From Hericium rajendrae (lineage: Eukaryota; Basidiomycota; Agaricomycetes; Russulales; Hericiaceae), in contig JAVRDV010000016.1 of assembly GCA_033439255.1 (NCBI GenBank), positions 496,001 to 560,000 of the forward strand: a stretch of 64,000 nt of DNA, written 5' to 3'. Positions 23,724-33,836 of this stretch are shown piece after piece (within the stretch, counting starts at the first letter, position 1; each line of letters opens with the position of its first letter). A program made the translations under genes and the position numbers. The notes below the pieces were generated by a model, which ran no database searches, was not told the origin of the DNA, and worked only from the letters and a program-made list of their open reading frames with translations.

Positions 23724-25082
23724 ATGGGGTTTCTTTTCTCGAAGCCTAGCTACGAGCCACGCCGCGATATTCCCGATCTTACGGGCAAAGTCGTCCTCGT
23801 CACTGGCGCGAAGTGTGTTTTTCGTTTCTCGGTTTCGGTTTTCTCTTTCTCGATCGCCCGCGACGCCTCCCGCTCACGCGCCCGTCCTACAGCGCAGGCA
23901 TCGGTCTGCAGACGTCGAGCAGCTCGTGATACACGGCGCGAAGGTCTACCTTGCGTGCCAGACCGAGTCGAAGGCCAGAGCGGCCATTGCTGGTATTGAG
24001 AAGAGGAATCCGGAGCTGAAGGGCTTGGAGAGGCTCGTGTGGCTCCCGCTCGATCTTTCTTCATTAAAGTCCGCCAAGACGGCGGCAGCGGAGGAATTTA
24101 TATCAAGGAGAAGCGGCTGGATATATTAGGTGGGTTCCATTGAGCGCAGGTAGTTCCCTGAATGGAATGAAGCTAAGGCTGACCAATTTTTGCAGTGAAC
24201 AATGCGGGGCGACTACCAGAGGATTATGTTATTGGCCCAGAAGGTATTGAATTGTCGATTGCTGTGAAGTGTGTAACTCTTTCTCTTCATTATCATTCGG
24301 TCTGAACTTCCATTTGAAATAGCCATCTCGGACATTTTGTGTTCACTACTGCGTTACTCCCGCTTTTAAAGGAGACTGCAAAGCGGCGCGATGCCGATGT
24401 CAGGATCGTCGTGGTGAATACTTTCGCGTCAATTGAATCAAGTTCATGCACTTACCCTCGCGAACCACCAGCTGTCTTCCGATCAGCATACAACGCCCGG
24501 ACGGACGACGTTCCGCAGCCTGGAGGACCTCAACGATCCCCAAAGCGAGCCAGGGCAGGAGAACCTACTCAACAGCAGGTTCAAACGCTACGGTCCGTTC
24601 CTGTACCCCCATCATGCGCTTTCTCTCACTCTGCTTGGGAAAAGGTACTACCAAGCTCCTGAATATACTATTCACCATCGAGCTGCAGCGTCGGCTGGAC
24701 GAAGACGGCGCCCCCATCACCGCTCTCGCCGTCCATCCAGGTGGCGTCGCGACAGGTGGGTATGCACCTGCACCCTCTTTTAGACTCAGACTGACATCTC
24801 TTTCTCGCAGAGGGCACGTACGGCCTGCAGGACCTGCCGTGGTACCTCAAGCTCTACCTGAACTTCTTCACGCTGACGCCGCTCGAGGGCGCGCACACGA
24901 GCCTCTTCGCGGCGACGAGCGCGCAGGTGGCGGCCGAGCGCGCGAAGTATAAGGGGCGGTATGTCGTGCCGGTGGGCAAGATTGCGGAGCCGAGCGAGGC
25001 GGCAAGGGATGCTGGGTCTGCACGGGCGCTGTGGGAGGCGTCGGAGAAGATTGTGAGCGATGTCTTGGGGAGGTCGGCTTAG
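23724..25082 (+). CDS. Short-chain dehydrogenase/reductase, copy 2 (retinol-dehydrogenase-like)
   Basis: It starts MGFLFSKPSYEPRRDIPDLT, then GKVVLVTGA, and after an intron (about 23815-23896) AGIGLQTS, the NAD(P)-binding glycine motif. Other blocks are HGAKVYLACQTESKARAAIA, VNNAGRLPEDYVIGPEGIEL, HLGHFVFTTALLPLLKETAK, RIVV-LSSDQHTTPGRTTFRSLEDL (split by an intron), the Y-G-TTK catalytic motif split by an intron, and the C-terminal EGTYGLQDLPWYLKLYLNFF to SDVLGRSA. No membrane anchor is obvious. Two single-base gaps break the frame, near 23914 (missing G in TCGGAGCAG) and near 24106. It is the best preserved copy at the C-terminus. The substrate is unknown. Confidence 0.75.
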
Positions 25083-25420
25083 CTTTTGTGGAGGTAGAGT
25101 CTAGAACAAGTATTCATTGCAGCCCTCGTATATCGGCCCGAAACTCTTTTATTATTGCCCAGCGGTTACGGAGCGTGGGTTGCCGCGATTTGATTTCTGA
25201 GTCTGCGAAAGTTCTTGTATCAATATCAAGGCAGGCCTTCTTCAAAAGATATACAACGGTTAGATTTCGTCGGCTCTCTTTTGCGCGAGTCGGCAGGATG
25301 GTATTCTACATGATTACGGACTTAGGTTTCCTAGCTTGATTTGTGAACCGTGTCGTTAAGAGCATCTCCTGCCACCCTTGCAAGTAGGCAACTGCCTTGT
25401 AGATGACTCCGAGTATCCAG
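25083..25420. other. Convergent intergenic region, no gene seen
   Basis: This lies between the 3' ends of SDR copy 2 (+) and the F-box gene (-). Nothing is recognised in it. Confidence 0.5.
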
Positions 25421-26933
25421 TTACTCATCACGGAGGATAATGGCCCATTCTGCCTCGGCTAATGACAAATGGATGGTCAGCGTAAAGCAACAGGCATAGA
25501 TGGGCTTAACATACGGTAGAGCCAGTGCGGGTATTGGAGTTGCGCACGATTGTACTCTGATATATATTTATCTTCTGTCATAGATGTAAACTTGTCGGGG
25601 AGAATGTAGTAGCTGAGCCGACCATCGTTGATATAGGAAATATTCCGGAAAATTGTTTTCAAGTACTGTGCGACACTGGGTGCATCCGCAGAGGCGGTGA
25701 GGCGGTCTGGCCCTTGAATACAATATATCCACAGTCGCAAAGGCATGGGTGCCTGCTCCTCGCAATGGCTCCATGATCGGACTGCATCGTCTAAGCCGGC
25801 GAGCACGCCTTTTGTGAGCGGCATTAGGCCAAGCGCAAGTTTGGACAACTGAGGGCAGTGTTTGGCGAGGGGAGCTAATCCGAGCAACGTTGCTTGTGAT
25901 TGGCCGTATGGATATGGGTGCGATAGAAGGACCAGCTCGCATAGTTTCGGCCATATCGAGGCCATGCTTGCTATCAGGTCATCATCGAATTGAAGCGCGT
26001 GTGGGATGATACGACAGATCTCTAGATTCCGGAAAGCAAGTAGAGGCTGCAACTGTGAGGAGGTGACTCGGTACAGTGACATGTCATCTGACGCTCTGAG
26101 AGGCCTCGATGCCTGGCTTCCCGGACCAAAATGTAGGCAGAAATGGGTCAATCCATGGGAATCGAGTTCCTCGGCAGCCGTCTTGATGTAGTCCGCAATG
26201 ATGGAGCTTGAGGTATTGGCAAGATGGTAACCGATGTCGATCCGCTCGATTGCACGAGGGTCGCGAATTGTCTGTAACATCCAAGCGCAGGAACGTAACT
26301 CGATGTTGCGAATGCGTAGTCGTTGGAGGGCGGGGAAGAACATCTCCAGACGGTGGGATGGATGAGGCATAATGCAGCCACCAGTCGTCATGCCGTCAAA
26401 GGAAAGGGATTGCAAGTGAGGCATGGCTGAAAGATGGGAAACTGAGTCTGAGCTCAGTTGATACCAATAGGTAGCATCGATGGTATGAAGTGGTGGAAGC
26501 TGAAGGATTTCATGGGTTATATCACCGTCATATGCCGGTATCGTGTGCATAAACTCGATTTTCTCGAGTTGGGGGAAATTGGCCTTGAGAAATTTGAAGT
26601 CGAACGCAGCACATCCAGGGTACGTCGCGAGCCGGGTAAGCCCCTGCCCACAGAACATATGCAGAAAGGAATCTAGACCATTTTCTCCGCGAACACGTCA
26701 GACAAGTTAAGAAACGTTCGGAACTATGGAAGTCCCAGATTGTTGAAAGCATTGGCACAGTGGACTGCTTCAAGGAAATGCTTCGAAATAAGTGCGAGAG
26801 CGGCCACGTCACGAGTCTCTCCTTTCGATAGCTGGTGAAATTGTTGGCTGAGGACTTTGACTATGTTCTTCGTGTCATTAGATCTGAACAACTACGGAGA
26901 CATGATATCGGGGACGTAGAGGCAACTGTGCAT
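25421..26933 (-). CDS. F-box-like protein with LRR-type C-terminal region
   Basis: The likely start MHSCLYVPDIM (ATG 26933) is the usual beginning of agaricomycete F-box proteins, followed by VAALALISKHFLEAV, the end of the F-box helix set. A long conserved-looking stretch follows in one frame from about 26640: CAAFDFKFLKANFPQLEKIE, LQLPPLHTIDATYWYQLSSD, MPHLQSLSFDGM, FPALQRLRIRNIELRSCAWM, IWPKLCELVLLSHPYPY and HCPQLSKLALGLMPLT. These are leucine-rich-repeat-like strands. A final intron (about 25451-25507) joins HWLY to PEAEWAIILRDE and the TAA at 25421. The protein probably selects substrates for an SCF ubiquitin ligase. The first 300 bases contain at least two frame breaks (near 26890-26900 and 26740). 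Confidence 0.55.
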
Positions 26934-27939
26934 CTCGAATGAGTACAATTCAGCTTTTTCCCATGTCTTAAAGCGAACGTCAAGCAAACGTCTCATCCTT
27001 GATATGCAGCTAAGTCACAGATTCGATGGGCACTGGTTGATTAGGTGGAGTTTAAATAGTGAAACCGAAGTATGGAACGCGGGGACTTGAGTCGCTGAAT
27101 CAACGGTACAAACACCCGTAACTTTGTAGTCGCGGTTACGTCGACAACCTTCGCTGCCCGAGAGACACATATCTCGGCACAAGCTGCCAAAGGCAAATCC
27201 GTGTTGTTTGACGCCGTAGGCGCCATGTGGTGAGTATCAGAAGCGGGGATAACCTACCAGCGCTGGTCAGGATGGAGAAATCATCTTAGTCGGACTTGCT
27301 GACGTGATGGATCTGGATCGAATTGCAAGCGTACGATTATTTTTGATGCAGCATCTGAGAATATTTGCACTGCAAGGATTCTGACAGGAACTGGAGGTGG
27401 TGTAGGTTAATGGTGTAGGTCATGCCGTTCCAATCGAGTCTTGCAGATTGAACTCACGATGTCTAGATCTGAATCAGAAAGCCGCGGAGAATGAAAATAC
27501 AAAATGCGAAGGAAGGAAGGAAGGAAGTATATTCCGCAGCGGTCCCAATGAGGAACAAAGCGGCCCGCATGCCACGCAGCTCGGCACAGACTACGTACTA
27601 ACATGCGTATCGTGTAACTACTCCGATCACTGCTCAGGAGGATAACGACAAGTAACAAGCGTCCGCCTCTGTCCTCCGAGTCCTGCGTGCATTGCAGAGT
27701 CAACGGTTCTGCGCTATCCGGGCCAAATCCCTCTGTCTCTACCTTCGCATCCATGCCTTCAGACTTCTGCTTCCTCGAAAAAGATCGGACAAGCATAGAC
27801 TAACAACACTGTGGCCCGAATTCTATGAGACTCGTCTCAACGTTCAATTTGCGAACTTCTCCGTATGCCTGCTGTACCGTCGATTTGTTATTAACATGTC
27901 ACGTCGTTGAGTTATCCTGCAACACAGATGCCGCGGCAG
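26934..27939. other. Intergenic region with one short open frame
   Basis: A minus-strand frame at 27041-27226 starts with ATG and reads MAPTASNNTDLPLAACAEIC (61 residues); it resembles nothing I know and could be chance or a short gene. The remainder has no coding signal apart from a GGAA microsatellite at 27508. Confidence 0.35.
27508..27527 (+). repeat. (GAAG)5 tetranucleotide microsatellite
   Basis: Five perfect GAAG units in non-coding sequence. Confidence 0.9.
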
Positions 27940-28290
27940 GCCGCGACGCGTCCCTCAGATGCGCGTCCGCATGGCGCGCCCTGCACGTCGCTGTGCACGC
28001 TCATCGACCCATGTATGGTTCGTCATCAACAAGAATCGGACCCTATTAATTCCAGTCCCTCTGTTTCTCCGTCCAATCTGCACCGTTCAGTACACAATAC
28101 GCTTACGCCTCCGATGTCAACCTACTTCATCTTGTGGCAGTGAAGGCGTAGCCAGCTTACTGCCGCACCCTAATGCCGATAGCATCACTATCTCCGATGT
28201 CTCGAGCTTGGTGGATACACAACGTCCTCTTCTTCAAGCTGAAGTTTGCCATTACGCTCTCTGATGTCGGCTTTACTTATTACCATCTAT
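27940..28290. repeat. Duplicated upstream segment, copy near SDR copy 3
   Basis: Diverged second copy of the block at 23250-23640 (see there), again ending a little upstream of an SDR gene on the plus strand. Frames in it are broken, so it is probably regulatory sequence or a gene relic carried along in the duplication. Confidence 0.6.
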
Positions 28291-28345
28291 GAGTAAGATT
28301 TTCTCCAAGACCGAGGTATCAACGAATACGAAGCGCTGGTGAGCC

Positions 28346-28356
28346 GTTAAAAGGGA
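28346..28356 (+). promoter_or_regulatory. Shared TTAAAAGGG core promoter element of SDR copy 3
   Basis: GTTAAAAGGGA lies about 50 bases before the ATG and follows AGCGCTGGTGAG. It matches the arrangement at SDR copies 1 and 2. Confidence 0.4.
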
Positions 28357-28403
28357 CCGGTGAAGATGGGTAGCGATATTATTCCAGCTTCCCCTGCCTC
28401 ACG

Positions 28404-29737
28404 ATGGGTTTCCTCTTTTCTAAGCATAGCTACGACCCACGACGGGATATCCCTGATCTGACCGGCAAGGTCGTGCTCGTCACTGGTGCGAAGTGCGTTT
28501 CCCTTCCCTTCCTCAATTGCTCGTGAGCTGTCCGGCTTATCTACCCATCCAACAGTGCAGGTATCGGTCTTCAGACATCAGAGCAACTTGCAATACATGG
28601 CGCCAAGGTCTATCTTGCTTGCCGGACTGAGTCAAAGGCCAAAGCAGCCATTGCTGGTATCGAGAATAGGACGCCGTCGTTGAAGGGCCAGGACAGGCTC
28701 ATCTGGCTTCCGCTGGATCTTTCCTCGATAAAATCCTCTAAGAATGCGGCAGAGGAGTTCCTATTGAAGGAGAGACGGCTGGATATCCTAGGTGAGTCCC
28801 GTAGGCCATGCCGTACCTCCCGACTGATGGCTGACCAGATATGATCTAGTTAACAACGCGGGGCGACTGGCGGAGGACTATGTAATTGGCCCAGAAGGCG
28901 TTGAATTATCAGTGGCTGTGAAGTATGTAGCTCTCTTTCTCACCCTGTCAGTGCTCCATGTGAACATATATTTGAATCAGCCATCTAGGACATTTCGTCC
29001 TTACCACTGCATTACTTCCCCTTCTGAAAGAGACAGCAAGGCGGCGCAACGCTGATGTCAGGATCGTCGTGGTGGGCAGCTTTTGCCTCAGTCAATGCTA
29101 ACTTAGTTCGCTGAACTTCGCGGATGGCCAGGTGTCGTCTACTGTATATGCATCGCCTGGACGGATAACATTCCGCAGCCTGGAGGACTTCAATGATCCG
29201 CAAAGTGAGCCAGGAAAGGAGAATGTCTTTAGCAGCAGGTTCAAACGATATGGTCAGCTTTTTCAACTTAACCATGTACTTTTCTCAATATCTCTCTCTT
29301 GAACAGGGACCACCAAGTTCCTGAACGTGTTATTCACCAATGAGCTTCAGCGGTGGCTAGACGAAGAGGGCGTCCCCATCACCGCCATTTCTCTCCACCC
29401 AGGCGGCGTTGCCACAGGTCTGATCTGCTTTCGCATTACTATTCTCGAGCTTACCTTTTCACAGAGGGTGCGGCGGCACTGGATATACCTTGGTACTTCG
29501 TGGTTTTCTTGAAATTGTTTGCTAAGACAGCTCTCGAGGGTGCTTACACGAGCCTCTTCGCCGCGACGAGTGCTCAGGTTGCTGCCGAGCGTGACAAGTA
29601 CAAGGGCAAGTACATAGTTGCCCGTCGGCAAGATCTCAGGACCTAGTACTGAGGCGGCGAAGGATGTTGGGTCTGCACGGACTCTTTGGGAGACTAGCGA
29701 GAAGGTCGTGACGGACATTTTGGGAGGGTCTGCCTAG
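28404..29737 (+). CDS. Short-chain dehydrogenase/reductase, copy 3 (retinol-dehydrogenase-like)
   Basis: The exon pattern is the same as in copy 2. It starts MGFLFSKHSYDPRRDIPDLT, then GKVVLVTGAK and AGIGLQTSEQLAIHGAKVYL after intron 1. Next come ERRLDIL, then VNNAGRLAEDYVIGPEGVEL, HLGHFVLTTALLPLLKETAR, RIVV, and across an intron (GTGGGC...GGCCAG) VSSTVYASPGRTTFRSLEDF. An intron splits the Y-G-TTK catalytic motif. The end is LEGAYTSLFAATSAQVAAER and, after correcting one extra G near 29620, the typical tail to GGSA at 29737. Without that correction the protein stops at 29645. All 5' exons are intact in this copy, so it is the most likely functional one. Confidence 0.78.
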
Positions 29738-30053
29738 ATTTTGTATGATCAAGTCAATAACGTGGTTAAAGCGCTAATACCATCTATTTCCTGTCTTATC
29801 TGCTCGCATAGTTGTTTGTTATGATTGAGGGGAAATATTGGAGTTGGCCTACTTTAGATCATCGTGCATCATGGTGGGTAGCCGCACGCGACATTCATTG
29901 TGTGACCTGGTTCTGGCCATGAGCACTCAGTGTATAGTTTGAGCGCCAACCGACAAGACTTTCCGCCAAAATATTCTCAATCAATCATACAACCCGGAGG
30001 TAAGTACATGAAAAGTCCCAGATCATGCCCCACGATGTGTACGATAAGCGCGC
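29738..30053. other. Convergent intergenic region, no gene seen
   Basis: This lies between SDR copy 3 (+) and unknown-family member B (-). Nothing is recognised in it. Confidence 0.5.
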
Positions 30054-31173
30054 TCAAAGTTCCTCATTAGATACACCACTTTCTTCATTCTCTTCATCCT
30101 CCTCGGTGTCGGAACTGTCACTTTCCTCGCCTTGGGGCTCTTTAAAGAATGTCGGGGACACATAGACTTCCCGGATGGTGGCTCGAGTCTGGTATGATTG
30201 CAGTCTGAGCTTTCGAAGGCCACCGTAGGTTGCATTTTCCGGGTCCATGTCATCGTTGTGGTTGTTGTTGTTGTTGTCGTCGTCATCGTCGCCATCGTCA
30301 TCGTACATGATGCGATCGACTTTGACGCTACTCCGTATTGGTTCTAGCCGGATTTTGACTCCCCAGACGTGAGCATGGTCCCAAATTACAGGCTTGTCGA
30401 GCGGCGCCAGCACAAGGCCTGATCTTGCGTCCTGGATAAACTTCCGTGTCCAGTCTCCATGCCAATGCTCCGCCCCGGTGTAGTCTATACCATCAACTTC
30501 TAGATCGGGATTTTCCTCGTCCTCATCCTCGCTCTCGGCACCGATGCCTTCCTCCAGCGCGGCGCGATGCATTTCGAGATCCGGCAGTGATAGAGGGATG
30601 ATTTTTGCTCGTGTCAGCATGGATGGCTTAATTGTCACAGTCTGTGCCTCAACGTGGGTTTGGTAGACGAACGGTGGATGAAACAGCCTCTTCGGACCGG
30701 TAAAGTCCTCATCTATGGCGCTCCAATGCCGCGGGTTGAACGTCGCACGAAAGGCACTGAATGAATTAGAGCGGTGAACGAGCAGAAGAGGATCTTGCTC
30801 GTTGGCCTCGCCGTAGATGGCGCCGTAGTAAGTCATGTTTGAACGTTCACTGCCGATATACGTCGAGCGCTGATGCGAAAACTGGATCGTCCTGCCTGGA
30901 AGAGGTCTGAAGATAAAGGCGCCATATTCATCTGACCAGCCGGCTGCAGTTAAGGGGCGCTGACCGGACTGCATTGACGTAGCGGCCGTATTCTTCAGGC
31001 TCACCGCCATCGGCGTCCCAGGCTGTGGGCTCTCCTACCCAGCGCAGTGCAGAAATGCGCAAAGTATCCGAGGGTAGTTGATGCTCTGCTGACGATGACG
31101 ACTGAGCTTCAACTGGTTTGGGCTGCCTGCCATCGACAGGGAGAACATCAGGTGACGATTTTGTCGTAGCCAT
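30054..31173 (-). CDS. Unknown four-member family, member B
   Basis: It starts MATTKSSPDVLPVDGRQPKP. Family blocks in order are LRISALRWVGEP, EEYGRYVNAVRSAPL, AAGWSDEYGAFIFRPLPGRT, NEQDPLLLVHRSNS, FHPPFVYQTHVEAQ, AKIIPLSLPDLEMHRAALEE, HWHGDWTRKFIQDARSGLVL, DKPVIWDHAHVWGVKIRLEP and ATIREVYVSPTFFKEPQ. An Asp/Asn-rich insertion (about 30250-30300, GAT/AAC repeats) and an acidic tail ESDSSDTEEDEENEE are specific to this copy. One surplus base near 30948 breaks the frame; otherwise it is complete. It has no signal peptide or membrane span and is probably cytosolic or nuclear. The function is unknown. It is single-exon, unlike most genes here, which may point to duplication through a processed copy. 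Confidence 0.65.
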
Positions 31174-32604
31174 GTCTAAAAGCAAAGAGCACCGGTAACG
31201 ACTCCGAGCTTTAAATGAAATGTGGCGATCTATCGTGCATTAGCAGAAAATTGAACACGGGCGACCGTTGTGACTTACGAAGTGGACGGTTTGCCATCAG
31301 CAAAAACGTTTTAGTCGGTTATTCCCCGGTCAGAACTGTCACGCGTCACCGGGATTGCGCCGCAATGTAATCTCTTACAAGGGTATGCAATGCGCAATAC
31401 ATACCCATGTCAAGATCATACAAATGGTCTTGGAAATCTGACACATTGACGGTGAGTCTTCAAAATCTCTGGTCTGGCATCTAATAGCTTGTAATCGAGG
31501 TAACGGCCTTCTGCCGCCTTTGCAGCGGTCGCCTGCTCGCCGTCCTGTTCTCGAAATCCCCTAGCAACGGGGCGAAGGTATGTCGTTGCCGGCCCTAAAT
31601 CGTGCTTGTTTAAATACCTTCCGCCGCATCCGCCTTCATCCAACTCCTCCTTTCTCTTGACCTTGTCTCGAGCACATCGGGATCTTCGCGACGTGTGTCT
31701 CGCCTTTGAAGCTAGTGCTGTCTCGCGTTGATCTGCGCCGGCGAGGCTCTTCTCTATCTCAGTGTCTGTGCCCTCTCGCGCAAGTGGCAGTTTCTGGGGG
31801 TGTCCTCGTCGCTCGAAGACGTTCTGGCGCGCGCGCGATCTGGCGAGGGCTCGCCGCTGGCTTATGGCAATCTCGGGGACATTCATTCTCGAGCTGAGTG
31901 AGCAACCGTCATGGCGCATCACCGCGCATGGATACAAGTATTAAAGTACTTAGTTACCGACGTATTGAATGATATCGGTCGTAGTTAGTTGTCATTGTTA
32001 TGTATTTACGTTCACTATGAATATAATTCACTTGATTTTATTTCAACATTTCTGCTGACGATGACAAAAAATCAATAAAACTAGCTAGATATCACAGAGC
32101 TACCCTGCGTGACTTTACAATGCCAGTGGAACACCATGTGGCATTACACGGGTACCATGTCGATGGACAAGTCTCATCTGCGGGTAAGCCTTGGCAAGGC
32201 TGACAAGCCTGGGGAAGGATTGGCTCCGATTGGGAGCATGGCAAATCCATATGGTACATGTACATTGCCTTGCGACGAAAGGTGGAATCCTCACCAGAAG
32301 CTGAAGATTGGGACCTTTGTAAATGCTTACATAGCCTTGTAAGCCCTTGCCATTTTTTCACACTTCTGCTGATGGCGAACGGCAGAGCTAGGAGGTTCAC
32401 AACGATGGAGAAATTTTACATAAGATCGCTCTTCGGACTGCGGGAGGCTAAATACGTCTCGGAACCCTACCCGCAGCTGGCAACCGAGACCTTTGATCTG
32501 AGACAAGGCCTAATTCTAATTTCAGGAAACGGATGCATATCGTACAAGACTCAAGAGCAAAGATGAGCTATTGTCATCTCCGCATCAGGATTCTCTTCTA
32601 CACT
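31174..32604. other. Intergenic region with one doubtful open frame
   Basis: Most of it has no coding signal. The only long frame is the minus-strand one at 31416-31919, listed separately. The sequence around 31930-32090 is AT-rich. Confidence 0.35.
31416..31919 (-). CDS. Doubtful basic hypothetical protein
   Basis: An ATG-started frame of 167 residues (MRHDGCSLSSRMNVPEIAIS...) rich in Arg and Lys, ending HRQCVRFPRPFV. No family is recognised and no introns are needed. It could be a short lineage-specific gene or a chance open frame in GC-rich DNA. Confidence 0.2.
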   Translation of the reverse strand: MRHDGCSLSSRMNVPEIAISQRRALARSRARQNVFERRGHPQKLPLAREGTDTEIEKSLAGADQRETALASKARHTSRRSRCARDKVKRKEELDEGGCGGRYLNKHDLGPATTYLRPVARGFREQDGEQATAAKAAEGRYLDYKLLDARPEILKTHRQCVRFPRPFV

Positions 32605-33553
32605 TTACTCCGGGTCTTCGAAGAACTGTGGGAAAACATAGACCTCATTAACAGTGGCTGAAATGCGGTACGACTCCAAGCCTTCCGCCCTAATTCGCCT
32701 CCAGCCCGGCCTCGGGCTCAGCATCGAGTTCAGCATCGTTTTCCGGATGAATAACCACTTTTCCAACTTCGACACTCTCCCGAATTGGTGCGAGCCTCAC
32801 ATTGATGCCCCATAAATGCCGATGCGAACTCCAGACGGTCGGCTTGTCGAGCGGCGCGAGCGGCTGCCCAGTCTGCACCTGCTGGATGAAATTCCGCGCC
32901 CAGTAGCCACTCCACCACTCCCATTGTTCCGAGTTGGACCATGATTCCGGAGGTCCACTATTGGCCAGCTCGGCACGGTGTGTCTCCAGGTCGGGCATTT
33001 CTAGGGAGAGGATTCCAGCGCGCGAGGGCACGGTCGGCGAGATATTGACCATCTGCTCCGACCAGTGGACAAAGGGCGGCCCCACGATGGTCACGGGATG
33101 CGCATTGAAGTTGAGACCGTGTCCATCTTCATGCAGCGATGGTACGAGCGATGCCTGGAAGGCGTTGGTCGCGCTGGGGCGGTGCAAGAGCAGCAGAGGA
33201 TCCTGCTCCTGCGGCCCACCGGCGACGGCGAAGTCGTCGTCGGGCACGTCTGGCAGATACGCCGCGTGGCGGTACATGAATGTGATCGGCTGCCCGAGCG
33301 GAGGTCTGTAGACAAAGGCGTCGTGCTCATCCGACCAGGCGACGGGGGATAGGGCCGCGTTTTCGAGGACTTGGATGTATTTGCCGTACTCGACTATGTC
33401 GCCTGGGGCCACGAGGGTCGGGTTTCCGGACCATCGTAGGGCGGAGAGATGGAGTGGTTCATCGGATAATGGATGCTTCGTCCCGACTTTGGGCTTCTTT
33501 TCAGAACCCTCGTGGATGCGTCTATCCTCGGACTGTGATCTCTTTGGAGCCAT
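32605..33553 (-). CDS. Unknown four-member family, member C (most intact)
   Basis: It starts MAPKRSQSEDRRIHEGSEKK. Blocks are LHLSALRWSGNP, EYGKYIQVLENAALSPVAWS, DEHDAFVYRPPLGQPITFMY, EQDPLLLLHRPSATNAFQAS, GPPFVHWSEQMVNISPTVPS, AGILSLEMPDLETHRAELAN, WSGYWARNFIQQVQTGQPLA and PLDKPTVWSSHRHLWGINVR, then APIRESVEVGKVV. One frame is open from 33553 to a stop at 32690. Just beyond that stop, after one surplus T, the family C-terminus continues as ESYRISATVNEVYVFPQFFE and ends at 32605, so the true end is probably there. The sequence before the ATG ends ...TTACCAG, compatible with a 5' leader intron. The function is unknown. Confidence 0.65.
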
Positions 33554-33836
33554 GGCTGAGCGCTGCAACTGGTAACCAACGTGAGATTTCGGACGAGAAC
33601 AACAATGAAACGTGAGGCTTCACCTGTTTGCGTGACTATGGGGAGAGTCCGACATGGATGGAGGCACGTAGTTGATACCAGGTTAAAAGGAGAGAGCACA
33701 GTGCCGAGATTTCTGCTGATCAGGCCTCCGCAGACCAGCCACAGCAGCAGTCGACGTCAAATGGATCGGAACATTGAGTCTCGATGTACGAGTCTGTACA
33801 ATTCCAATGCTCCACATTAGGCGAGTGATCGTGCTT
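33554..33836. other. Intergenic region between members C and D
   Basis: The promoter and leader of member C and the 3' end of member D. No other feature is seen. Confidence 0.4.

Noticed and set aside
27407-27796. Minus-strand frame spanning the GGAA repeat
   Set aside because: It runs through a microsatellite and shows no protein-family features.
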